A DNA stretch of 64,000 nt, taken from contig OZ038320.1 of assembly GCA_964035795.1 (NCBI GenBank), positions 16,634,589-16,698,588 of the forward strand. Reading direction: 5' to 3'. The stretch's first letter is position 1. The number at the start of each line of letters is the position of its first letter. Source of the DNA: Pterobdella sp. o SKG-2022 (lineage: Eukaryota > Annelida > Clitellata > Hirudinida > Piscicolidae). The notes under the pieces are model-generated. The model did not search any database, was not told the origin of the DNA, and worked only from the letters and a program-made list of their open reading frames with translations. This document shows, piece after piece, positions 46,986 to 58,778 of this stretch. The translations under genes and the position numbers were made by a program.

Positions 46986-48399
46986 GGAAGCAAATTAATA
47001 TTTCAATTTTCAAACGCAAAAAGTCAATCATTAAAATTAAATTAAATTTTGGACGTTAAAGTTGCTTTCCTATATTTTATCCAGAAAACTGGTTGATATA
47101 AGTGATAGAACATTAAAAATATAAAAAAGAATGATAAGTGGAATTTTGTAAAAGTTCAACTTTTAAGCAGTTTTTTCAGCAATTAGTTACGGGTATATAT
47201 CTTTAGTTACTACCAGTATTTTGGTTTTATATTTCAAATAATTATGTAAAACAACTATTCATCTAGAACAAATTCAATTATACTACGTCAGTCATGATTT
47301 CTTTATGTTACAGTCAATCTGTAAAATTGGGCGAATCAAATTTTCTAGAATCTTAATTTCACTCAGACAAAAGACATTTTTTGCTTCAAAAACAACTTAC
47401 GTAAACTTCTTCAAATTATAAACTGAAAATTTGCATATTTTGAATTTTTAAGTTTAGTTTGAATTTCATTTTTTTTTTGTATTAAAAAAACTAAATTGTG
47501 TATTAGAAAGATTTTTTTAAAATGGAGTTTCTGGAATTATTTTATAATAAAATCGTTTCCTATAATGAAGTATAAATTAGCCTAAGTTGAAGTTAATTAC
47601 ATCAAACGCTTTTATTGACTGGAAAATACTAAGCTTTTCGATATGCTAAGTGATTAAATTAAACTCTAGTTACATTTCTTATACATATTGATTTTTGCTA
47701 TTGCTAAATTTAAAAACTAGTTTTTTCAAAAGTGAATGTTTTTAGCTTTTCATATTACTTTTTTATGGAATAAATAATTCAACAATAAGTATATTGTCTG
47801 GTAACACTGTAAAGTGCTTTGAAGCTGTTATGTCTATGGGTATGGTTTTCTTAGGAGATCGTAAGGTTACATGTCTGATAAAAATTTTGATGACAATAAA
47901 TGAAAAATAATTGGTTAAATCTGTATTTGCAAAAATTTATTTTTATTTAAATTGAAATTGCTTTGTCTGAATATAACTAAATAAGAAACCGTTTGCTACT
48001 TATCTCATGCACCAAAGTTTCAATTTTTAATTTGACTTTGATTTATGAGAAACACATGTTTATATAAAAACAGTATAATTTAATCAGTCAACCTTATCAT
48101 TCAAGCCACTGTACAGCAATTTTAAGCTCTAATTATCGTAACACAATAAGTTCTAAAAAATTTATTTATTAATATTTATTTTTAAATAATTACAAAATTT
48201 TCAGTTATTATCAAAATGTTTTTTCAATTTTCTATTTTATGTTCATTGGTTTATTGAAACTTTTATTTTTTGAAAAAATTATAATTAAAAATATTTTCAA
48301 TTGCTCATAAGTTTTTTCCATTTTATTTCCCAGTTGCAGTTTTTCTTAATTTATGCAAGTCGCTCAAATTATTTAAATTGATGTTGAGGGATTTAGGTC

Positions 48400-48760
48400 T
48401 TTTTGTAGTGCATTTTGCCACACGCCATCTTACGCCTCCGAGAGGTCAATGAGCGTCATCACTGTTCTTTGAATTTGATTTCGCCGGAATCAGTCAGTGA
48501 TAGACTCTGATAGTCGAAAGAGCTGGTCTTCGATGATCGTTTACGGTCTGAAGCCGGCTTGAAATGGTGAAAAAAAGAAACCACTTTCGCTTGAGTGTTT
48601 CAGTCTTTTGCATATAAGCCTTTTTCTCACCTTTCTGACTACCGAAGCGAGAGATTGCCTATAATTTCCAAATTTTTTGGCTTTTTTTCTCGACTTCGGC
48701 GTCGGACGTTTATCTGCAACTTTCTATTGTTGTTAAACTTGTTTGCTTAGTCATGACGTA
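48400..48760 (-). mobile_element. LINE reverse-transcriptase fragment (fingers and early palm)
   Basis: On the minus strand, NYRQISLASVV, then SGFLFSPFQAGFRP, EDQLFRLSESITD and VMTLIDLSEA-DGVW reproduce RT motifs 1-3 in order (the family pattern is NYRPISL, QSGFR, EDQL, ALIDFSKAYDTVW). Frameshifts separate the first block from the rest. The piece stands out as GC-rich against AT-rich flanks and is alone in the HID1-S12 intergenic region. Confidence 0.75.
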
Positions 48761-51700
48761 TTGTTATGTCAGTGAGAACTTCAATGATTTTTAGACCCAT
48801 GTGATACATTAACCTGGGATGAATTCAGTCTGACCCGGCTGGATTCAGCTGTCGGACTTTTGAAGTTTTGTTTTTTGTAAAGCAACTAATCGCTTGGTTC
48901 TAACCTTTTTTGTTTAATCAAACAAAATTGTGGGGTGAACAGTTTTATCCTAAGAGTATTTTGGACAGACTTTTTGCAGTTAGAAGTCTTTAGTTCAATA
49001 AAACTTTTTTACTACACCGACATTTTTTATTAATGTTGAGTTTTTAGATACAACACATTGTACCATTTACTAAGTGAGCACAACTACACCATACCTATCA
49101 TACCCAAAAGCTTAACTACTTAATGAGGCTTCGACACGGAAATTGCTGGTAGGAAATCGTTCAGACAATTTGAAAATTAACAATAATTAAATAAGTCTAT
49201 TAACAAAAACCTTTTGAATCAAATACTTTTATTAGCTAAATACTAACATGAAGCTTTCCTTAAGTAATTTACAAAGCTTCGAGTTATTATTTAATTAATA
49301 AATTGTTTGATTCAAATTTTTTTCAAAAATTGAAATTCTTGCTAACCCTCTAGAAGTTTTTGACCAACTCTCCAATAAAGTTTTCTAAAAAGTCTAATAA
49401 TCGCCTATATTTAAAATAACGTTTTCAACTGAAATATATATCGAATAAATGTAAAATGTTAGAGGTAAAACTTCAAAGTAACTTAATTTCGACGAAGTTC
49501 AGACGCAAACCAAATTCAAAAACCACAAAAAAACACATTGAAACACTTCATTTTAATTAAAATTCACAAATCCCAATTTTTTGTAGCTTTCAAAAATAAG
49601 GATTCAATAAAAAGTGATTTTTTGGTCGCAAAAACTAAAACGACAGAACTTCAAACACCCAGACAACGAAGTCGAATCCCTTAATAATGAAGACTCAATT
49701 TGACGTTAAATTTTAAATTTTTCAAATTATTTAGAAACTTGAAAAAATATAACATTTTTCAATCATTGATTTTAATATAATAATTAAGGTGAAAGTTGAA
49801 AGAAAGTTGGTTGACAAAGTGCGCGCTAACTTTTTAATTAACAAGTAACAAGTAGAAAAGCCCTTGATGTCAAAATTTTTGTAATATAGCGTTAAACTTA
49901 TCAAATATTATTGAATTTATGAATTACCATCAAATTTATAACTATCCTTGAATTTATAATTATCATTAAAGTTATATGCCCTTAAATTTTTAAAAGTTCT
50001 AATGTGTATTTTTAACGATATTCTATTTTTTGAATATTTTTTCAAAGTGAAACCTAAAAAATATTCTTACATCATAAACTGCTGATACTCAACACCATTC
50101 AAGTGCATATCAAAATGTTGTTTGGGCTTGTGCTTCACAATGAATATGGTTTTCAAAGAATTTTTTATGGAAGTCTTCATTATTTCAAAAGTTTTTCAAT
50201 TCAATTTTGAAATTTAATAAACAATCATTATTTTTATCAATTAATTGAAGCTGCCTTAGTTTTGGTTATGTGTAAATAAACTCAGACAAACAGTACTTCA
50301 ATTTTTAGACATTTTCTTTATGAAATGTTTGATAAACAACAACTTTAAAACAACCAATTTTGAAAATTTAACGCAAGTGGTTTCAAATTATCAATATTCA
50401 AAAAAAGTCATTTAAATAATATAAAAAAGCAAAATTTTGTGGCCATGGTAATATGATACACTGTTTTCATAATATTTTAATGCATATATTTTACTGTTAA
50501 TTCAGATCAGACTATTAAAGTTTTGAACTATCATGAAAGTTCACAACGTATAAAACCATTTGTCAAATTAAGCTTAATTGTCAAACTCATTATTTGTAAC
50601 TGCTTGTATACCACCTTGATGCATTGAAAAGAAGATTAATATTTTCTTGGAAACAAATCTTGAAGAAATAAAAAAAATCTCGAGTGTTATTTTGAAGCAC
50701 AAACATTTAATCCACTAATATCCATCAAAAAAAGCAGTTTTAAATGATGAAGCAAGTGGCTTGAAGATGCGGTCCAATTCAGTCTTAGCCTGAATAAAAA
50801 AATTTTGCCAATCAAATGCAATAAAAAGCCATTAAAGCATTTTTCAAATCTCATTGAAATCTCTCATCAGCATAACTTTGTCAATAATTAAACGACAGAA
50901 ATGTTTCATTTGTGAAAAGCAGATACGCTTTCTTGATGCTTGTTGTTCACATCCATTCAAAGAGTAGATACGTGAGTTTTTTAAAACCATTGCAATTGAA
51001 TCATCGCACATGCTGATAAGTGGGGATTCTCAAAAGCAAAGAAACAATACATGGACTGCTCTCGAAGGTAACAATCTTGACCAACATCTCCGGTTTTTGT
51101 TAAAAAAATGCATTAAAGCATTCTTTCATCCATTTTAGGCAGAATTTTTGAAATCTATAAATCTGCCATCAGTTGTGGAAGCTCCAACCACTTAACTCGA
51201 GAACAAAGATCGTTGAAGATTCGATAGCTTTATTACAATTCCTAATAATAATTTTATAATTTTTAGTTATTCATTGAAAAATTGAACATTTTGTTTACCC
51301 AAACCAATTTGTTTTTTCATAGATAAGAATGTAAATGAGAGCATGTCAAAGGGTTGTTGTAGCACTGTTAACATGATAGTTGCCATTGATGCAACATGAT
51401 TTTTTCATATTAAAAAAATTTATTCATCAAGTTATAGACAAACACGACAATTAAAAATAATATATTAGTAGGAAAACAATAAGTATATTAAATGTTCGAA
51501 ATTATCTTGCATATTGAAATACTGCGCCAATTTTGTTTTATAAATTAATTAATACATTGCAAAAAACGTTGATTCCATGAAAAAAATTCTTCAGAGTTTA
51601 TTCAAATTTATTATATTATTTATTGAAGCTATTCTGATGTTGTAAAAGGGCGCGTTAATGAGCGAAACGAATGGTGGTTAGAGATTTCAGCCCTGCTCAT

Positions 51701-51961
51701 TTACATAATATCTCAAGAAAGATTCAAGTAAATTGATTTAGCTGATAGTGGATAATGATTTAGACATATCGCATACATATTCATGTTTCTAAATGTTCAT
51801 ATATATATATTGAGAACAATGAGGGTTTGAATATATGATCGTTTCTACACGGTTTTCAGGTTGATTGGAATGGATAAAATGTGTTCAAAGCTTCGAAAGA
51901 TATTTTAAAACAGTTCGTCATAAAAATTTACCTTTTTTATAAGGCACAAAATAATTTCAAC

Positions 51962-54900
51962 ATGTTGAAAAAGTTGTGTTTTTTAATTTCATTTTTTTTG
52001 TATTTTCTGCAAAATGTATACAACAGCAATCAACTTAGTTCGAACAAACATTATCCCATAAGACCCGCCTTAAATCAACTCATGATCAACTTCTTACATA
52101 GAGATTCAAAAATAAATGTTGAAACAACTGATGAAAACTATGGTTCTTTGTACCCCAATAGAATCTCCCGTAAAGATGTTTTTAGAAATGCTATGAAAGA
52201 CATTGAGAAAGCCATGAAAGTCAATCATATACCCGGTATGGTAATGTCTGTAGTTTATTTAAACAAAAATGAAAAATTGAGTATTTGGACTAAGTCATTT
52301 GGATATGATCAACTGGGTACTCCACCAAAAAAGTTGAAGTTGAAAACGAAGTTTGCGATTGGTTCTCTGAGCAAAGCTTTCACATGTACTCTCATTTGCA
52401 TCCTCTTAGAAGAAAATAAAGAAAAGTATATTTTTTACTAATTATATAAAGTTTACACATTATATCAACTAAAAATGAATTCAAAAAAATTTAACGATAG
52501 ATACATTTATTTCTAATTATTTACGTTTAAAGCTACAATTTAACTGGATAAAACAATGATTATTGATGTTCTTAACATTAAAATATCAGAATGTGTCTAA
52601 TTTTGTTTTATAAAAATAAACTTAGTTAACCTATAAAAACTGTGAAGTTTTGATCAAAACTAATAGTTTTTATAAACTTAAAGTTATACTTATCATACTA
52701 AAAAATTCAAAAAAAATAAATATTCATAATTAATCGAAGAAAACAATTATAAACACCACTTACTAAACTGACACGAATGTGTGAAGGTACCCAAACGGCT
52801 TGGACACGAAGATCAGCAACATACTGGGAGACTACATGCTTCCAACCTCCATCAGGAACTCTTACGCCAATATCAGAGACATCCTCTCCCACCGTATGGC
52901 TCTCCATAATTACTCCCTTCTTCTCATCTTTGGAATCGATCCCAAAATTTCCATCAATGATTTCTGCAGGTTTTTTCTAATGCTAACAATAATTGTTCAA
53001 TAAATAGAAATTTTAGAAGTTAATGCCACTATAATCTCATTCATAATTATTTTTTATAATTGCATAATTGAATTAATAATTCTATTTATACTTAATTTTG
53101 TCATTTTATCCTTAGTCTAAATTTTTTAATCAACTTTTATCATCAAATTTTTAATCGAATTAATAATTTTGATTATTAGTATTCTTTTGGGCGTCTTGTA
53201 ATGTGAGACAATAAAACATGAGAAAATGAACGAGATTGTCTCAAAAGTACAAACGCCGGTTAGTGAAAATGCTGAAAATTCGGCTAAATTCTAGAAGTTC
53301 GATGAAAGCCATCATTATAGAAAAACCAAGAGCAAAAAAAAAATGGATCGTCACTAACACGCAGAATGTGCAAACAAAAAGACGAAACGGTTTTACAGTG
53401 CCAGAAAATCGCTTAAAGAGTATAAAGGTAACCAAGATAAAATGGCACCAGCTGTCCTTTGGAGCCTTGCTTAAAAATATGGTTTAACTTCAGTAAAAAT
53501 GGTATCAGTTTAGAGTTATAAAGATCCTAGAAAACAAAGATACCAAACTTATGTAGAACCACAGAATTTTTACTGAGCACAATATTGAAGCTTGAAGACC
53601 CGACATTGTTCTTGTCAAGTATGAATTTAAAGAATGCTTTCTGATAGATATAGCTGTGCCAGATGATGAGAAAGTTAAAAAAAATAAAAAAAAACGAAGA
53701 AATACAGAGATTTATGCAGAAAAATACTAAATTTATGAAAGGTCGAATGTATAATAGTGCCCATATTAGTAGAAGCTCTAAGTACTGTTCCTAATAAACT
53801 GTCTCTTTTTATCCTTCCACTTGGAATAAAACTATAAGTAGAGACCATTCAAAAAGCTTTTGCGATCAGTAAGGGTATTGAGAATGGTTCCAGGGGAGAA
53901 AAATAGTTCTGAGTGTGCCTAGGCTGTACATCGCAACTTGCCCTCAAACCCAACCACTGCTTTACAAGTAGTGGAAAAAATAAAAATTCCCAATTTCGAT
54001 AACTATTTTTTTTTATTAATACCATTATTATTAACAAAGTTTATTTTAACGTTTCAAATGATTTTTTGGAATCAATCAAGTATTCAATAGAATATTTTGA
54101 ATTCGATGTAAGATATTTTTGTTTAAAAAAGCATAGATTATTAAAATGTATGGATTATTAAAACCATTATCTTTTTCATAAGCCTTGGCAACTATACGTT
54201 TAAAAATTGAATGAAAAAGTATGGATAAGTTATGTTATAGGTGAATAGTTTTTGCTCGAAAGTAATATTTAAAAACGATTATACTTATCTGATGATGGTA
54301 TTTGGTGGGTACTGAAGAGTTTGTTTGATAAAAAGAATTAAAATACTACAAATATATAAAAGGTTTAATAATTACTCAGATGTAAGACCTGACATACTAA
54401 ACGTAAGGAATGACAATTAATTTTGCATCTAAATTCAACTTTATGAGCAGTAATAATAATGATTTGAGCAAAGTGTTCCAATCATCATTCCCACCTAGAG
54501 TAAAAAGCTACTGGAATGTATTACCAATGAAAATTGAAAACTCAAAATCATTTTTGAATTTAAAAAAACCTAGAATTCTACAAAACACAAAACAAGGCAT
54601 CGATTAAGGAAAACTGTTACTGGATTAATTCAACTACGTTGTTGCAAAATATGGAGAATGAACAATAGAGCAAAGTATTTTAATTACGTATAAGAAAACT
54701 GTAAAATTGACTTAATTTAAAGGAATTTATTTACGATGGGGTTTGGTCATTATATTTGATTTTTTTTGATTTGATTTGTTGAATTTTCTCTTCTATGAAA
54801 AATGATTTTTTACATCATGTTTTGGAAATACTAGTCTAAATTTAATTCAACAAAATGGTTCAAAAAAATGATTAATACCGATAAAAAATTGTTTCTTTTT

Positions 54901-57900
54901 AATTAACTTTTTTATACTAATTTTTTTTTTCGTTATTTCTGTTTGGTATTAAAACTCCAAAGTTTTCTAAGAAACACTCAAGATGGAAATTTCTTTTTTC
55001 AATCAAGCTTAAAAATGATTCCAGTCTGAATATTTAAAACGTCAACCTGTCTCATTCAAAGCTTTGTACTGTTTGCTCAATTGATTTTACAGTGTTTTTT
55101 ATTGTGAGTATTATTAGCTCAATATCTTAAAAACAATAATTGAATAATGTTGACGTAAAATAGCCGGAAATCAATATAATAGAAACAAACACTAAGGTCT
55201 ATTGAGAAACTTAATACACGAAGCTTTTCGTAAGAGTACCTTACATTATCTAGTGATACTAAATTAAGTTTCACAATAAACCTTAGATTTTGTTTCTAAT
55301 ATAATAATTGAATAGTTTATATTATAAGTATTCTAATAATTGAATAGTGAGGTAAAAAAACACAAAGTATGTATTAATTTGAATCAAGAAGCTTTTTGTA
55401 AGTCTAACTTACATTATCACTTGATAATTTGTTAGACTTACGAAAAGCTTCGTCATTTAGATTAATAAGTACTTTGAATTTGTTCTTCTCACTATTTGAT
55501 TTTGGCTGTTTTACGTAATCAATAATTTAATGAAATGCACTATTTTTTATAGCTGGTTTGCCACCAATCAAATCTTATTTTTTTATCAATCAAATTATTT
55601 ATTTTTTCTTACATCATATGTTGACATGTTGTGTAATTTTTCGAACCATTACTTATTTAGGAGAATGAGGTTGATAGAAATCAGTGGGAACTTCAGAACA
55701 GTGTACAGCTACAGTAATATAATGTTTGTCTTGGCAGGCTGTATCATCGAACATATCGGAGGTGATACTTATGAAAGTTTAATGAAGGTTTGCATTGAAA
55801 TCCTTTTGTTCTCTGCCTCATAAGAGAAAGTTTTGAAGATTTTATGCAATAATATATTACTAATAAACCTATTGATGACTAAATACAAGATAAATTAACA
55901 TGGTTTGTAAAATTGAATTATGAATAAAGCCGTTTGAGCTTCACATTGAAATTATGTGTTTCTTCAATGTTAGAGAAAAAATTTAGACAAGTGTTTTAAA
56001 TAAGATAAATTACAGATTAAAATAACTGAAAAGTTTTGAACGTGATCACGTTCAAATGTGTATATTTTCATATCATGAACTAAAAGCATTGAAATTTCCA
56101 GAAAAAGTTGTTAAAACCTGTAGGGATGACGGACACTATTTTGGGAACAGCCGCTCACAAGAATCTTTTTGATGGTGTGGCCCATATGTACTTTTATAAT
56201 GAATCCAATAGAAAACTGGTGGAAATGAAGTATGATCTTTTAAGGTAAGATCAAATGTTCAAAATTCATTGAGTAATTAGTACGGTAATTTAAACATTGA
56301 TGGTTATATTGGCATGGCGTTCAACTGCACCCAACTTAGAGTCTTAAGACCTCTTACCTTAGATATGAACATATAAATATGAAAAGCCTTTGAATAATTG
56401 AAAAAAAAGTAAAGATAATCTTTTTAAAAACTTCCACAAACTGCTCCAATTATCTCTCATCAAAGATGAGTTCAAGAGCTAAAAGACGCTCGAAGAAGGC
56501 ACATTTGATAGAATGAGTGAATGTTTTTCCCAAGAAAAAAAATAAGGGCAAAAAGTTATATGATAAAACACCCTTGTGTCATATCTTTCAAGTTGCTTCA
56601 AAATTTTAATGGTTTTTGAAAAGTTGATTTTTTACTAGTTTGCTTTTAAAAATTATTTTTGAGTTTTGTATAGTTTAATATCTATAGAACATGAAATTTG
56701 AGGAATTCACACATTCATTAAAATTAAGCTCTAATCCTCTGTGAGTATGGCTTTACCATAAAACATTAGCATGTTTTTAATATTGTTTAAATTGAAATTT
56801 GCTGTTTTAATAATTTTTGTCAGAATAAAAATAAAGTTTAATTACTCGTTTGAAATTTTATTTCAATAAATTTTAGATCATTGGAGAAACTACAGGCTGC
56901 TGGAGGTATCTTTTCCACAGCAGAAGATATGGCGAAATGGATGTTATTCCAAATAAACGAAGGAGTAAATGAATATGGCGAACAAGTTGTGATGAATTTA
57001 TTTATTGTGTTTTTATTTTTTTTATAAAGTTTTTGTAGGTTTCATTTCATTTTGATTAAATTCTAGCGAACGTTATATTTTTATCAATTTTTAATAACTA
57101 TATTGACTCACAATTTCTTCAAAATATGATCAATTTTTATGAAAAACACTTTTGTTCAAGAAGTTAACTGAAATTTTCGATAAGTAAATTAGACTTTATT
57201 TCGATATTTTACTAACGAATTATGATGAGATTTTTTAATCAAAAATTTTAGTTAATTTCTTGAAGAGCGCGTTTTTTATAAAGTTTTCTCATACTTTAAG
57301 GAAATTATATAAAATTGATTATTATCAAAAAACATAAGATTTTTTTTAAAAAATTTTTATGTTATAGTTTCTTTTTGAATTTTTTAGTTATAAGTTAATT
57401 AGGGAAAATTGAAGATATTAAATATATATAATTCATTTTATGATCATTCAAATCCCTTACACAGCTTCCTTTTTCAATAACATTTTAAACTTAAATATGA
57501 AATACTTAGTGTGAACCAAACAGATTTTAGACAAGAACAGTTGGGAGGAGATGCACAAGAACCACATGTTGAAGGAGTCCCACAGCATCCTGAGAACCCC
57601 TCATGAAAGAAACTACCACATGTATGGCAATGGACTCGGGTGGGAAATTGGAAGTTACCAAAGTTAGTTTTTTTTTACACGCTGTTCAGTAAAATTTCTA
57701 TTTTTATGATGTGCTTATTTTATTCTTGTTATAAATTTGAAACCCCATAGGTTATGCATAATTATGTTTTTGTCTGTTTTTTTAATTTAAAAACTATAAA
57801 TTTGATTAAAAGTTATATTTTAAATAAAAACAAGTTTAATGAAACTTTTTTTAGACATAAGACTATCAACGCACGGTGGAAGGATTGCAGCATTCGATTC

Positions 57901-58778
57901 GAAGGTCACAATAATGCCAACAAAAAACTTTGGTGTTTTTACTTCAGCTAACGGACCAGCTTATAGTTCTTATACTTTTCAAGAAGAGTTACATTTTCTA
58001 ATGCATGATCTTTTCTTTAACGAAACATTTTCCAGCCAAACTCTCATGGATCTTTATGATGCTGAGTCTTTTCATAATGTTCCAAATGAAACTTTCATCC
58101 GAGTGAACGTGGTGAATTATATAGGAGTCTATGGCCATCTCTTGTTTGGGAATATCAGCATTAGTCAAGATATCGAAGGAAAAGTTTTGCATGTGACAAG
58201 TAATGTGAATTTTTATACAAATACATTTATGTAATATTTTTTCTTTTAAATGAAAAATTATTACTCACAGATTATTTGATTGTTTTTAATTTCAATCACA
58301 TGCAAGAAATATTAGATTTGATATCTAAATAAATTATTAGAATTTCTTGTATTTTTTTTATCTTATTTAGTAAAATATTTATTTGATTTTCTTTCTTTTC
58401 ATTGCAGATGCAGAAACAAGATCAGATTTTGTGTACTTTCATTACGGCATAACAGGAGTGGCCCGTTTAAACTTTTTGAGCCAAGAAAAATGTTCCGTGA
58501 CTTATTTAGGAAATGCCCAACTACATTCGTGGGTCAAAGGTTCAGAAAATTATCTTTTTTATGTATTATTTCACAATCAGAATGATCAAGGTGTCTATAG
58601 AAATCTTAGTCTTACTTATGCTGTGAAAGAATCAAAAAACATAACGTTCGAGAGGGGCTTACAGTGGGCCAGTTTTTGTGAGATGACACAAGTATCTGAT
58701 TCTCGGTGCCAAACTTTTTCGATATTTGTTACAATGGTCAATTTCGTTTTTTTCGTTTTTATGCATAAATATTCTTAA
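51962..58778 (+). CDS. Serine beta-lactamase-like protein (peptidase family S12), secreted or membrane-attached, 8 exons
   Basis: Exons: 51962-52425, 52787-52969, 55661-55787, 56102-56244, 56877-56985, 57524-57662, 57855-58199, 58408-58778; 1881 nt, 626 aa, all phases consistent. The class C beta-lactamase/esterase fold is shown by its three motifs in order: Ser135-Leu-Ser-Lys138 (IGSLSKAFT), Tyr233-Ser-Asn235 (YSYSN), and His395-Gly-Gly (STHGGRIAAF). IRDILSHRMALH corresponds to the family LLSHRSGL block and GNGLGWEI to its YGLGW. Residues 1-20 (MLKKLCFLISFFLYFLQNVY) look like a signal peptide, which is why this ATG is preferred over the in-frame one at 51881. The C-terminus has a hydrophobic stretch (SIFVTMVNFVFFVFM), a possible membrane or GPI-anchor signal. 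Substrate unknown; animal relatives include LACTB-like and S12 proteins. AATAAA at 58969 is a possible poly(A) signal. Confidence 0.9.
53230..53940 (+). mobile_element. LINE C-terminal relic in intron 2 of the S12 gene
   Basis: Plus-strand frames give WYQFRVIKILENKD, HRIFTEHNIEA-RPDIVLVK, CFLIDIAVPDDEKVKKNKKK, TEIYAEKY and EALSTVPNKLS. These match in order the C-terminal region of a LINE group whose pattern is a RPDIV - IDIA/P - EK - Y segment followed by GALGTV. It contains frameshifts and stops. The upstream 53230-53560 part is weaker. Confidence 0.65.
54410..54610 (+). mobile_element. Possible LINE 3'-coding remnant in intron 2 of the S12 gene
   Basis: FPPRVKSYWNVLPMKIENSK followed by SFLNLKKPRI resembles the short C-terminal 'F..R....WN.LP......SFK..L' block that ends many CR1/Jockey-type reverse transcriptases. 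No other part of such an element is visible nearby, and the preceding 500 bp shows no RT motif. Alternatively, a chance open frame. Confidence 0.45.
55150..55525. repeat. Double foldback element in intron 2 of the S12 gene
   Basis: Two hairpins lie side by side. The first has arms at about 55171-55215 and 55263-55308 (TAAGGTCTATTGAGAAACTT pairs with AAGTTTCACAATAAACCTTA). The second has arms at about 55339-55407 and 55431-55500 (AGAAGCTTTTTGTAAGTCTA pairs with AGACTTACGAAAAGCTTC). The outermost sequences also pair: TGACGTAAAATAGCCGGAAA at 55151 with GGCTGTTTTACGTAATCAA ending at 55524. Both halves share ACGAAGCTTTTCGTAAG. It is probably a MITE or foldback element with an internal duplication. 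Confidence 0.75.
57119..57325. repeat. Imperfect inverted repeat in intron 5 of the S12 gene
   Basis: TTGTTCAAGAAGTTAACTGA in the left half pairs with TTAGTTAATTTCTTGAAGAG in the right half. Pairing extends outward through TTTTTATGAAAAACAC with GCGTTTTTTATAAAG and further to ATGATCAATTTT with AAAATTGATTAT. Arms are about 60-70 bp with gaps. Non-coding. Confidence 0.6.

Larger units (their letters stand above)
44939..51961. other. Intergenic region between HID1 and the S12 hydrolase gene
   Basis: About 7 kb of very AT-rich DNA with no supported coding exon. It holds a tetranucleotide microsatellite (46.2-46.35 kb), a hairpin (46.92 kb) and an RT fragment (48.4-48.76 kb). The 50.7-51.2 kb part is slightly less AT-rich, but no open frame or motif there could be assigned. 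Confidence 0.6.

Noticed and set aside
51881..51961. In-frame ATG at 51881 as the start of the S12 protein
   Set aside because: The ATG at 51962 is followed at once by a clean signal-peptide-like segment; starting at 51881 would bury it behind 27 residues. Not excluded.
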